Source of the DNA: Capsulimonas sp.
Lineage (GTDB): Bacteria > Armatimonadota > Armatimonadia > Armatimonadales > Capsulimonadaceae
Assembly: GCA_025963815.1 (NCBI GenBank)
Contig: JAOQAA010000003.1
Coordinates: forward strand, 1 to 12,008
Reading direction: 5' to 3'
Length of the DNA: 12,008 bases
Numbering within the stretch: the first letter of the stretch is position 1; the number at the start of each line of letters is the position of its first letter. A program made the translations under genes and the position numbers. The notes beneath the pieces are model-generated. The model ran no database searches, had not been told where the DNA came from, and saw nothing but the letters and a program-made list of their open reading frames with translations. Shown here piece by piece: positions 1 through 5,679 of this stretch.

Positions 1-493
1 AACGCTGTAAGCTCACGTCGTGTTCCCCGTACACGCCGCCGACATGCGTTACGACGACCGCTTCCGGACCGCAGCCCATGGCGTCCAGAATCTGCGCCTG
101 CGCATTCAAATCCATAATCGATTTACGCGCCACTTCTTCGTCGAGAGCGTTCAGAAGAATATATTGCGAGGGGTGCAGGCTGAGACGAATATCGTACTTA
201 CGCGCCAGCGCGCCCAGCTCCGCAAGCTCGCCGGCGGCTTCGGTCAGCTGATTGTGAAACTGTGGAAGATCAGGATGCGTGAGATAGGGTGCAAAGTCCG
301 ACGACATCCGATACATGTGGATATCGTTCTTTGCGAGGTAGTAAAAAATCTCGGCGACATACTCAATAGACTGACGCACATGCGGTTCGCTTTGCCATCG
401 GCGCGCGTCGTTGGACTTGAGCGTGGACACAGGGTCCACCGTGGTTTGATTTCCGCCCGCGCCCAGCACCTTGACCGCAAATCCCAGCCGCAT
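1..493 (-). CDS. uvsE: UV DNA damage endonuclease UvsE, N-terminal part (3' end outside window)
   Basis: Reading the minus strand from the ATG at 493 gives 164 open codons running off the left edge of the window. The protein starts MRLGFAVKVLGAGG. It carries three blocks typical of the UVDE/UvsE family, a TIM-barrel metal-dependent endonuclease that nicks DNA 5' of UV photoproducts to start alternative excision repair. These blocks are IHMYRMSSDFAPYLTHP (about residues 57-73), RLSLHPSQYILLN (about 100-112) and VVVTHVGGVYGEH (about 145-157). The His residues in THP, LHPSQ and THVGG sit where the family has metal ligands. UvsE proteins are usually around 300 residues, so about half is visible. 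The start is favoured because it begins the conserved N-terminal strand and lies just downstream of a sigma70-like promoter, with a modest AAGG ribosome-binding site. The family call is from recognised motifs; activity is inferred. Confidence 0.88.
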   Translation of the reverse strand, partial: MRLGFAVKVLGAGGNQTTVDPVSTLKSNDARRWQSEPHVRQSIEYVAEIFYYLAKNDIHMYRMSSDFAPYLTHPDLPQFHNQLTEAAGELAELGALARKYDIRLSLHPSQYILLNALDEEVARKSIMDLNAQAQILDAMGCGPEAVVVTHVGGVYGEHDVSLQR

Positions 494-516
494 CTTCACA
501 CCGCCTTCTGGTAATA

Positions 517-546
517 CTTATACCCAGAATTTGTACAATTATTCAA
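517..546 (-). promoter_or_regulatory. Predicted sigma70-type promoter of uvsE
   Basis: On the minus strand a -35 box TTGAAT (541-546) is followed after 18 bp by a -10 box TATAAG (517-522), matching consensus at four and five of six positions. Transcription would start near 510, giving a leader of about 17 nt before the uvsE ATG at 493. The spacer contains the 8-bp palindrome TTGTACAA (531-538), which could be chance. uvsE is therefore probably transcribed on its own, although it follows the dehydrogenase gene on the same strand and no clear terminator separates them. Confidence 0.5.
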
Positions 547-592
547 AGCGGCGGAAAATAATGGCTGGCAGTTTGGCGATCCGGGCGGCCGC

Positions 593-1678
593 CTAGTCGG
601 GTATGAGAATGACTTTACCGTACGCGGTTCGAGACTCCGCAAGCTCCATGGCCGCCACGGCCTGTTCCAGTGGGAATCGGGCCGCGATTTGCGGCGTCAG
701 CTTCCCACTTTGCAGCAGGCTGACGACACGGCTGTAATCCTCCTTCAAGCGATTGTAGAACGCGCCGCGCTGCACGGTATGTCCCGCCCAGACGTTGTAG
801 AATATCGTTCTCCGTCCGTTTGGAACGACGCTCCACCAGAGCAGACGCGCGACATGCTTCAGAAATGGGATCACGACTAAGCCCGCGCCCTTCAGTTCGC
901 CGGCGATCCCGTAACTCACCAGCACGCCGGCGCGGCCTAGCGTCTGGAAGGAGATTTCGGCGCTTTTGCCGCCAATCGGATCGAACGCGGCGTTCACGCC
1001 GTCGGGCGCGATCCGTCGGATCCTCTCCAGAAGATTGGGATCCTTGTAATCGAGAGGCTCCACCCCAAGCGCTCGAAGCGCATCATGATGGCGCGGCGCT
1101 GCGGTTCCAATCACCGTCGCGCCGGCTTCAATCGCCATCTGCGCCAGGATCGTGCCGACACCGCCGTTTGCGCCGTGAATGAGTACTGTCTGGCCGGATT
1201 TGACGCGCGCGCTGCGATGAAGCATCTGCCAGGCCGTGACGCCGTTCACCACGAGCGCTTCCGCCTCGGCGGCGTCGACCGTGTTGGGAATGGGCATGAC
1301 TTCCTTCGCCGGGAGCAGGGCGAGGTTGGTCCAGCCGCCGGTCTTTGTCAGGGCGGCGATGCGCGCGCCGACCAGGGTGGGGGAGACGCCTGGTCCAACC
1401 CGCAGCACCACTCCCACCAGATCGTATCCAGGGACAAATGGGAACTTCGGCTGCCCAGGGTAGCGTCCACGCCGCATCGACTGCTCCGCAAACGAAACGC
1501 CAGTCGCCTCGACGCGCACCAAGACCTGACCGGCCCCCGGCTCTTCGCATGGCCTGCGTCTGATCAAGAAACCGCTCGGCTCCGTAATTTTTGGCATGAC
1601 GACTTCGACCACTTCCGGGCAAGCGGAGCCGGCGACCTTCGCCTGTGTGGGCTTATTATGCTGTGTGTTTTCGTCCAT
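593..1678 (-). CDS. Zinc-less medium-chain dehydrogenase/reductase, quinone-oxidoreductase type
   Basis: This 361-residue protein belongs to the medium-chain dehydrogenase/reductase (MDR) superfamily, NAD(P)H-dependent oxidoreductases acting on quinones, enones or similar carbonyl compounds. It shows the GroES-like N-terminal domain with GQVLVRVEATGVSFAE (50-65) and FVPGYDLVGVV (81-91). The Rossmann domain has TVLIHGANGGVGT (164-176), the nucleotide-binding loop typical of zinc-free quinone reductases. The catalytic-zinc Cys found after the VxxxG element of alcohol dehydrogenases is absent, and so is the four-Cys structural zinc loop, so a zinc alcohol dehydrogenase is unlikely. The first 25-30 residues precede the family's normal start. 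The ATG at 1678 is nevertheless supported by an AGG about 8 nt upstream; an in-frame Met at residue 28 is the alternative. Two identical palindromes and a promoter lie upstream, suggesting induction by a small molecule. The exact substrate cannot be told. Confidence 0.88.
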   Translation of the reverse strand: MDENTQHNKPTQAKVAGSACPEVVEVVMPKITEPSGFLIRRRPCEEPGAGQVLVRVEATGVSFAEQSMRRGRYPGQPKFPFVPGYDLVGVVLRVGPGVSPTLVGARIAALTKTGGWTNLALLPAKEVMPIPNTVDAAEAEALVVNGVTAWQMLHRSARVKSGQTVLIHGANGGVGTILAQMAIEAGATVIGTAAPRHHDALRALGVEPLDYKDPNLLERIRRIAPDGVNAAFDPIGGKSAEISFQTLGRAGVLVSYGIAGELKGAGLVVIPFLKHVARLLWWSVVPNGRRTIFYNVWAGHTVQRGAFYNRLKEDYSRVVSLLQSGKLTPQIAARFPLEQAVAAMELAESRTAYGKVILIPD

Positions 1679-1708
1679 TGCGCTGACCTGATCCTCTCAG
1701 TACCGTTG

Positions 1709-1729
1709 AAATCTAACTAAGTTAGATTT
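1709..1729. promoter_or_regulatory. 21-bp perfect palindrome, copy 2 (proposed repressor operator)
   Basis: The arms are AAATCTAACT (1709-1718) and AGTTAGATTT (1720-1729) around a single central base at 1719, with no mismatch in ten pairs. It is identical to the copy at 1779-1799. It lies 31 bp before the start codon of the dehydrogenase gene. A weak second promoter may enclose it: minus-strand TTGACG at 1734-1739 and, 17 bp on, TTAGAT at 1711-1716. A dimeric repressor such as a TetR- or MarR-family protein is the expected type of binder; none is encoded in the window. Confidence 0.7.
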
Positions 1730-1778
1730 TTTGCGTCAAAAAAAGTTGGAATTCTTCGTCGCTCGCCGCTCCGTAAAT

Positions 1779-1799
1779 AAATCTAACTAAGTTAGATTT
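1779..1799. promoter_or_regulatory. 21-bp perfect palindrome, copy 1, over the predicted transcription start
   Basis: This has the same 10-bp arms and central base as the copy at 1709-1729, with centres exactly 70 bp apart. It begins 2 bp downstream of the predicted -10 box of the dehydrogenase promoter. A bound protein would cover the transcription start and block initiation, the classic position for a repressor operator. The exact duplication of the whole 21 bp, against unrelated sequence between the copies, argues for selection and not chance. Confidence 0.75.
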
Positions 1800-1801
1800 C
1801 A

Positions 1802-1831
1802 ATAGTACCCGCGCACATCTCTTTTTGTCAA
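1802..1831 (-). promoter_or_regulatory. Predicted sigma70-type promoter of the MDR dehydrogenase
   Basis: On the minus strand a consensus -35 box TTGACA (1826-1831) is followed after 18 bp by TACTAT (1802-1807), four of six matches to the -10 consensus. The start point would fall near 1795, inside the first palindrome. This gives a leader of nearly 120 nt that also contains the second palindrome. The promoter begins only 15 bp after the stop codon of the small membrane-protein gene, so the dehydrogenase is probably a separate transcription unit. Confidence 0.6.
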
Positions 1832-1846
1832 TGGTGTGTGAAAAAG

Positions 1847-2107
1847 TTATACTCGCCGCCGCCGCCCGATAATTAGCGTTAGGCCGGCGATGGTGATGGC
1901 GGAGAGTGTTTGGATGGCGATCCCAAGTGCGCAGGCGACCGCCAGAAGCGCGAAGATGATCGGCGCCGCTAAACGCACGCGGAAAGCGGGCGACGCCGGA
2001 TAAAATCGGCTTGCCAGCTTCGGCAGAAGGCCAAACGCGAAAATGACCGCAATGCCGGCGAACATCCACGCGAAGGGCGCTGCGAAGTATGTATTGATGG
2101 TATCCAT
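1847..2107 (-). CDS. Small hydrophobic membrane protein of unknown function
   Basis: From the ATG at 2107 this encodes 86 residues, MDTINTYFAAPF to GRRRRV. It is strongly hydrophobic, with probable membrane segments at about 9-28, 46-64 and 66-80; the last two are nearly continuous. A basic loop with Lys and Arg separates the first two, and the tail is RRRR, suggesting a cytoplasmic C-terminus. I recognise no family. The reading frame is open further up to an ATG at 2200 inside the end of the helicase gene. The extra 31 residues are polar and unlike a membrane-protein start, so the shorter form is preferred, although no good ribosome-binding site marks it. The gene lies 55 bp downstream of the Cas3-like helicase on the same strand and may be co-transcribed with it. 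Confidence 0.6.
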   Translation of the reverse strand: MDTINTYFAAPFAWMFAGIAVIFAFGLLPKLASRFYPASPAFRVRLAAPIIFALLAVACALGIAIQTLSAITIAGLTLIIGRRRRV

Positions 2108-2162
2108 ATCCACATCAACGCATCTGTGACGCAAACGTTGCGCGGTTATGGGAAATTTATTT

Positions 2163-3437
2163 TTAGATGAACCGCCGCCACTCTTCCGGCAAAAATACAA
2201 TATCCTGCGCGGTGACGAGATACGCGAGGTAGGAGCTTTCCTGAGTGGCGTTCAGTGTCCGTGAGGCATGCTCAATCCTTGCGCCTACGACGACGAGCTT
2301 TGCGTCGGGCAGATCGCCGCGCCGGTTGCAGCGTCCCGCGCGGCGAATGAGGTTTTCGGGCGGGCATACGGTGCTGATCAGCACCGTGGCGTCGAGATCG
2401 CTGTTCTCCACGGCGTCTCCGGTCGTGAGCAGCAAGTATCCTTCGCCTTCTTTTTCCAGCTCGCGCAGCTGTGCATAGATGCGCCGCCGCTCGGAAGCAG
2501 GCTGGCCCTGATGGTACAAAAAGACGCTGTGCGGATATGAGCCGACCAGTCGCGATCGCAAAGTGTCGGCGTCCACGGGCGTTTCGCAGACGCCGAAGAC
2601 GCGCGAATTGATATAGTAGGAGCGCCGGATCTGCTGCTCGATCTCATCCAGAGCATCGTCGGTGGCGATAAATTGGATCGTGGGAGCGGCGGCGTTCGCA
2701 ATTCCTGGCGCATCGATCGGTTCGAGAAAGCTGAGTTCTTCCTGGAACGGCAATGGCATGGTGCTGCTTGAGATAATAACGTCCGTATCCTGAGCGAATA
2801 AGAACTCCACCAAGCGGTGGAAGCGTGAGAATGCGTCGACGGAGTAGCCGTGTGCTTCGTCGAAGAAGAAAAGATCCCGGCGCAGACCGCCTTCCGTGGG
2901 CGCAAAGGAGGACGCCAGTCCATGGACGCCGCCGCCGCCGAAGAAGAGGTCGAGGAACCGATGGAACGTCGTCACCACCAGATCGACATCCGCTTCGAGC
3001 GGGTTCATTTCCTCTGTCGGTTCTTCCGTTCCATCCGCGCAGTACCGAATGCCGAATACTTCCTCGCCCGGCCCATCGGGAACGACGATCAAGGTTCGGG
3101 GGACTTCATCGGACGAAGCCCAGGACTTCAAGTACGGCCCCATTCGATAGAGATAATCATCCAGCGGTGAGCCGTCCTGAGCAATCAGGAACAGCCGCCT
3201 CGGCGCGCCGCCCCGGCGCAGGCCCAGCGCGGGAATCACCACGGATTCCGTTTTGCCGGCGCCGCAGGGCGCCAGCAGCAGGTACCCGGCGTCGCTTTCC
3301 TGCTGCGACAGTCTCTCGTAAAGCTGTACCTGCCAATCACGGGCGCGCGGCAGGAACCCGGCGCTGCTCAGCCGGTACGAAGCGCTGGCGACGCTGGCGC
3401 CGTCAATCGGGGTCGCAAGATCAGGAGACATAGGCAT
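2163..3437 (-). CDS. Cas3-family DEAH-box helicase lacking an HD domain (orphan)
   Basis: This 424-residue superfamily 2 helicase has the two RecA-like domains and little else. Visible motifs are Walker A APCGAGKTES (56-65), the domain-1 element DLVVTTFHRFLDLFFG (152-167), the DEAH box LFFFDEAHGYS (189-199), SSSTMP in place of the usual SAT motif III (223-228), and a motif V/VI block ending ENLIRRAGRCNRRG (361-374). The GKTE, DEAH-x-Y and RAGRxNRRG signatures are those of the Cas3 helicase. Cas3 proteins are normally longer, with an HD nuclease domain and a C-terminal domain; both are missing here. No cas gene or CRISPR array is in the window. Motif Ia (around LIAQDGSPLDDYLYRMG) and motif V (TTGDAVENSDLD) are divergent. 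It lies 70 bp after pyrE and 55 bp before a small membrane-protein gene. Ribosome-binding sites are weak, and Met1 and Met3 are both possible starts. It is a predicted ATP-dependent nucleic-acid translocase; its biological role is unknown. Confidence 0.8.
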   Translation of the reverse strand: MPMSPDLATPIDGASVASASYRLSSAGFLPRARDWQVQLYERLSQQESDAGYLLLAPCGAGKTESVVIPALGLRRGGAPRRLFLIAQDGSPLDDYLYRMGPYLKSWASSDEVPRTLIVVPDGPGEEVFGIRYCADGTEEPTEEMNPLEADVDLVVTTFHRFLDLFFGGGGVHGLASSFAPTEGGLRRDLFFFDEAHGYSVDAFSRFHRLVEFLFAQDTDVIISSSTMPLPFQEELSFLEPIDAPGIANAAAPTIQFIATDDALDEIEQQIRRSYYINSRVFGVCETPVDADTLRSRLVGSYPHSVFLYHQGQPASERRRIYAQLRELEKEGEGYLLLTTGDAVENSDLDATVLISTVCPPENLIRRAGRCNRRGDLPDAKLVVVGARIEHASRTLNATQESSYLAYLVTAQDIVFLPEEWRRFI

Positions 3438-3507
3438 CGGTGTTGATTATCTCTATATTAGTGAATACGAATACGCCGGATAAGCGCGTGTAGCCGCGAG
3501 CTGGCGA

Positions 3508-4104
3508 CTAAGCGCCGGGCTTTAGCAGCTGGCTGCTGCCGCGTTCGGTCAATGGAATGGCGGCGAGCCATTCCGGCAGGGCGTCGGGCGCGAACTTCTC
3601 CACGTCCAGCGTCAGCAGCGCCTCCAGCGGAACGCCGAACTGGGTCTTGCCGCCGCTGCGGTCCGCGAGGACCGCGACGCCCATCAGGTCGCCTTCATGC
3701 AGCCGCACCGCGTCGATCGTGTCACGAACACTGCCGCCGGTGGTCAGAATATCATCGACTACTAAAACGCGCTCGCCGGGCGTGATCTGGAAGCCGCGAC
3801 GGAAAACGCGTCCCACACCGTCGTCGCCGCGCTCCGCGAAGATGCTGCGTGTCCCGAGGTGCTTGGCGACTTCATAAGCCAGCAGCATCCCGCCCGTGGT
3901 CGGTCCGACCACGAGCTCCACCTCTTTGTCCTTGAAGCGCTCGGCGATCTCGCGGCAGAGCCGCTCGACATGCTGGGGGAACTGCAATACCTGAAATTTC
4001 TCCAGGTAGGTCGCACTGTGATATCCGGACGCCAGGAGGAAATGTCCCTCCAGCAGCGCGCCCGATTCCTTGAAAATCTCTAAAGCCTGATCGTTGGTCA
4101 ACAT
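3508..4104 (-). CDS. pyrE: Orotate phosphoribosyltransferase
   Basis: This 198-residue protein matches the usual length of PyrE, which transfers orotate onto PRPP to give orotidine monophosphate in de novo pyrimidine synthesis in the cytoplasm. The PRPP-binding signature ERVLVVDDILTTGGSV (111-126) has the paired Asp residues and the TTGGS loop. The N-terminal block EGHFLLASGYHSATYLEKF (19-37) and the VVGPTTGGMLLAYEVA segment (65-80) are typical of the family. The ATG at 4104 begins the conserved MLTNDQALEIFKESGALL, so the start is secure although the Shine-Dalgarno is weak. No other pyrimidine gene is adjacent. It sits between a lipoprotein gene (62 bp upstream) and the Cas3-like helicase (70 bp downstream), all on the minus strand. 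Confidence 0.95.
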   Translation of the reverse strand: MLTNDQALEIFKESGALLEGHFLLASGYHSATYLEKFQVLQFPQHVERLCREIAERFKDKEVELVVGPTTGGMLLAYEVAKHLGTRSIFAERGDDGVGRVFRRGFQITPGERVLVVDDILTTGGSVRDTIDAVRLHEGDLMGVAVLADRSGGKTQFGVPLEALLTLDVEKFAPDALPEWLAAIPLTERGSSQLLKPGA

Positions 4105-4140
4105 AGTGCTTGAGGTTTCGTCCTGCTCAGGGCTTTTTCC

Positions 4141-4159
4141 TTCTTAATGTGATTAAGAA
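4141..4159. repeat. AT-rich inverted repeat upstream of pyrE
   Basis: TTCTTAAT (4141-4148) and ATTAAGAA (4152-4159) are perfect 8-bp arms around a 3-nt loop. It lies in the 62-bp gap between the lipoprotein stop codon and the pyrE start. It has no GC-rich stem and no following T-run on either strand, so a rho-independent terminator is unlikely. A protein-binding site or part of a pyrE control region is possible. The AT-richness raises the odds of a chance palindrome. Confidence 0.35.
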
Positions 4160-4166
4160 AATCCGA

Positions 4167-5594
4167 TCACTTGTTCATCCACGCCGGCAGCGGGATCGGA
4201 GGCGGCGCGGGGTAACGAAACATGGCCTGCTTCATCAGTCGGGCCTCGCTGCTTGCTTGTCCATCGTACTTGCCGTCGGCTCCGACACTATAAACAACAA
4301 ACCCGTTGTCCCCTTCACGATGATAGATCAATGGCTTGTCCGTAAACGGATCGACAAAGCCTTCGGGAAGCGTGGCGGGATACTGCCCTGTTTGCGCCTT
4401 CGTCTCCAAAATTGCAGCGGCGGCGAGCGTTACTTGCTCGTTTGCGTGCAGCAGAGTATCCGATTGGTCCCACGGCAGGGAGGTTGTGCTGAACATGGCT
4501 CCAATCGTGTGGAATTGATTGAGTCGTCCTAGCGGCCCCGCGTCGTCAGGGCTGGCCTGCATTACCTCAAGAAAAGTCCTTCGACGAAACGAAATTGGCT
4601 TGTCGGCTGCCGCAATCAGTTTGCGAAGGTCTCTTATGAAACGCGCTTCGGATGCATCAATCAGGTTCAGTGCGACCTTCTTGTCCTCTGCGGTGAGGGG
4701 AGGCGCGGAGACCTTCGTGTCAGAATCGTAGTCTTGACGAATAAAGCGATCGATTTCGGAATCTGAGCCACGACGCAGTTTCTCAAGTTCTAAGTGATGC
4801 GTCCTTAGATCGCCTGTCAGCGCTGCTTTGAGGGAAAGATTGGGGAGAGAGGCGCGAAGCTCCTGCGCCACTTGTCGGTTGGCCTTGATGTCCGGCCCGG
4901 TTCGCAGCAGAATTTGTCGCATTCCGGAGAGCGCAATGTTTTCGATAGACCTGCCGGTCATCCAGCCGCCCATGTTTCCTTGGGACGCGACATGTGCGGC
5001 AATATGGAATGCCCGGCTTTGATTTTGGATCGCCAGAGAGGTGTGGCCTCGGTTTGCCTCGACGAAACTCTCGAGCACGATCTCGCGCGCTCCTTCGCGC
5101 AGACCCGCCCAGCCGGAAGTTCCGTCGGCGGGAGGCGTATATTTCGGTCGATCCGTAGCCTCGTGAAGCAGCGTGAAGCAGTCCGGGTTGTCGTCGACGA
5201 GATGCTCCAGGACGGAGATCTGTTCGGGGGTATAGGCAAACCTTAAGCTGGGAACGGATGAATAATTCGGCATCCGTACGATCTTGGCTTTGCGGAGGGT
5301 GTTCCACTTGGCGTATATTGGCGCCGCGTCCTCGTCGGCTGGGATGACTGGGGGAGCGGCGTAGATATCCATGCCTTCACTGCGTGCGGCGGCGATTTCA
5401 GCGGCCAAATCCTTTGGGCCGCTTTCGATTAGCCGCCACACGGCCTGCATCTTTGGATCTTTGGAAGATTTGAGACGCTGCATCTCGGCGCCGATCTCGC
5501 TTTGTTTCGGCTTCGCCGCGCACCCGGTGATGGCGGGAAGGCTGGCAATCGCAAGCCACGCCGCAAGATATCCCACATATTTCTGTCGAAGCAT
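4167..5594 (-). CDS. Predicted lipoprotein of unknown function with pseudopilin-like C-terminal segment
   Basis: Starting at the ATG at 5594 the product is 475 residues. It opens with MLRQKYVGYLAAWLAIASLP and a lipobox ITGC with Cys25, so export and lipid attachment are expected. This start is chosen over an in-frame ATG at 5675 because a clear AGGAG lies 8 nt upstream (5603-5607) and because it yields a proper signal peptide. The body is mostly helical and charged, with no enzyme motif I recognise. Near the C-terminus (about residues 402-445), YPATLPEGFVDPFTDKPL, then GFVVYSVGADGKYDG, resembles the C-terminal part of type II secretion pseudopilins (GspG-like). The same segment recurs in large proteins of unknown function in planctomycete-like genomes. 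A Pro-rich tail (PAPPPIPLPAWMNK) follows. The gene begins 77 bp after the GH35 gene ends on the same strand; a functional link to glycan use is possible but unproven. Confidence 0.75.
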   Translation of the reverse strand: MLRQKYVGYLAAWLAIASLPAITGCAAKPKQSEIGAEMQRLKSSKDPKMQAVWRLIESGPKDLAAEIAAARSEGMDIYAAPPVIPADEDAAPIYAKWNTLRKAKIVRMPNYSSVPSLRFAYTPEQISVLEHLVDDNPDCFTLLHEATDRPKYTPPADGTSGWAGLREGAREIVLESFVEANRGHTSLAIQNQSRAFHIAAHVASQGNMGGWMTGRSIENIALSGMRQILLRTGPDIKANRQVAQELRASLPNLSLKAALTGDLRTHHLELEKLRRGSDSEIDRFIRQDYDSDTKVSAPPLTAEDKKVALNLIDASEARFIRDLRKLIAAADKPISFRRRTFLEVMQASPDDAGPLGRLNQFHTIGAMFSTTSLPWDQSDTLLHANEQVTLAAAAILETKAQTGQYPATLPEGFVDPFTDKPLIYHREGDNGFVVYSVGADGKYDGQASSEARLMKQAMFRYPAPPPIPLPAWMNK

Positions 5595-5611
5595 GATCCG
5601 TTCTCCTGATT

Positions 5612-5679
5612 GGTCTCTCGGCAAATGAGACCCAGAGGGTGGAGAAAGGTTGCATCGCCATTTGCCGGCGATCAAATGG
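5612..5679. repeat. Nested inverted repeats between the GH35 and lipoprotein genes
   Basis: Three overlapping perfect inverted repeats are packed here: GGTCTC/GAGACC (5612-5617, 5627-5632), CCATTTG/CAAATGG (5658-5664, 5673-5679) and the longer-range CGGCAAATG/CATTTGCCG (5619-5627, 5659-5667). They share arms, so they would form alternative hairpins. The second spans the GH35 stop codon. No T-run follows on the minus strand, so simple rho-independent termination is not supported. The cluster ends 17 bp before the lipoprotein ATG and could affect its mRNA leader. Confidence 0.4.

Noticed and set aside
244..480. Minus-strand 78-codon frame beginning at 480
   Set aside because: It is a different frame of the same strand as uvsE. 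Its translation is Arg/Ser-rich, while the frame starting at 493 gives conserved UvsE motifs and stays open.
20..514. Plus-strand open frame of 164 codons at the left edge
   Set aside because: The opposite strand encodes the conserved UvsE N-terminal half, so this is its shadow.
584..593. GGCGGCCGCC palindrome at the end of the dehydrogenase gene as a terminator
   Set aside because: It is a self-complementary decamer with no loop and no following T-run on the minus strand. Such a palindrome is common by chance in GC-rich DNA.
1722..2069. Minus-strand 115-codon frame across the promoter region and small membrane gene
   Set aside because: It overlaps the hydrophobic membrane-protein frame and runs through the promoter and operators. 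Its composition is not protein-like.
2163..3437. CRISPR locus suspected because of the Cas3-like helicase
   Set aside because: No direct-repeat/spacer array and no other cas gene is visible on either strand anywhere in the window.
3438..3480. AT-rich stretch upstream of the helicase as a promoter
   Set aside because: TAATAT- and TATAGA-like boxes are present, but no reasonable -35 element lies at the right distance, so I could not support a promoter call.
3491..3510. Hairpin at the pyrE stop codon as an intrinsic terminator
   Set aside because: The arms pair over only about seven positions with one G-U pair, and no T-run follows, so termination is not supported.
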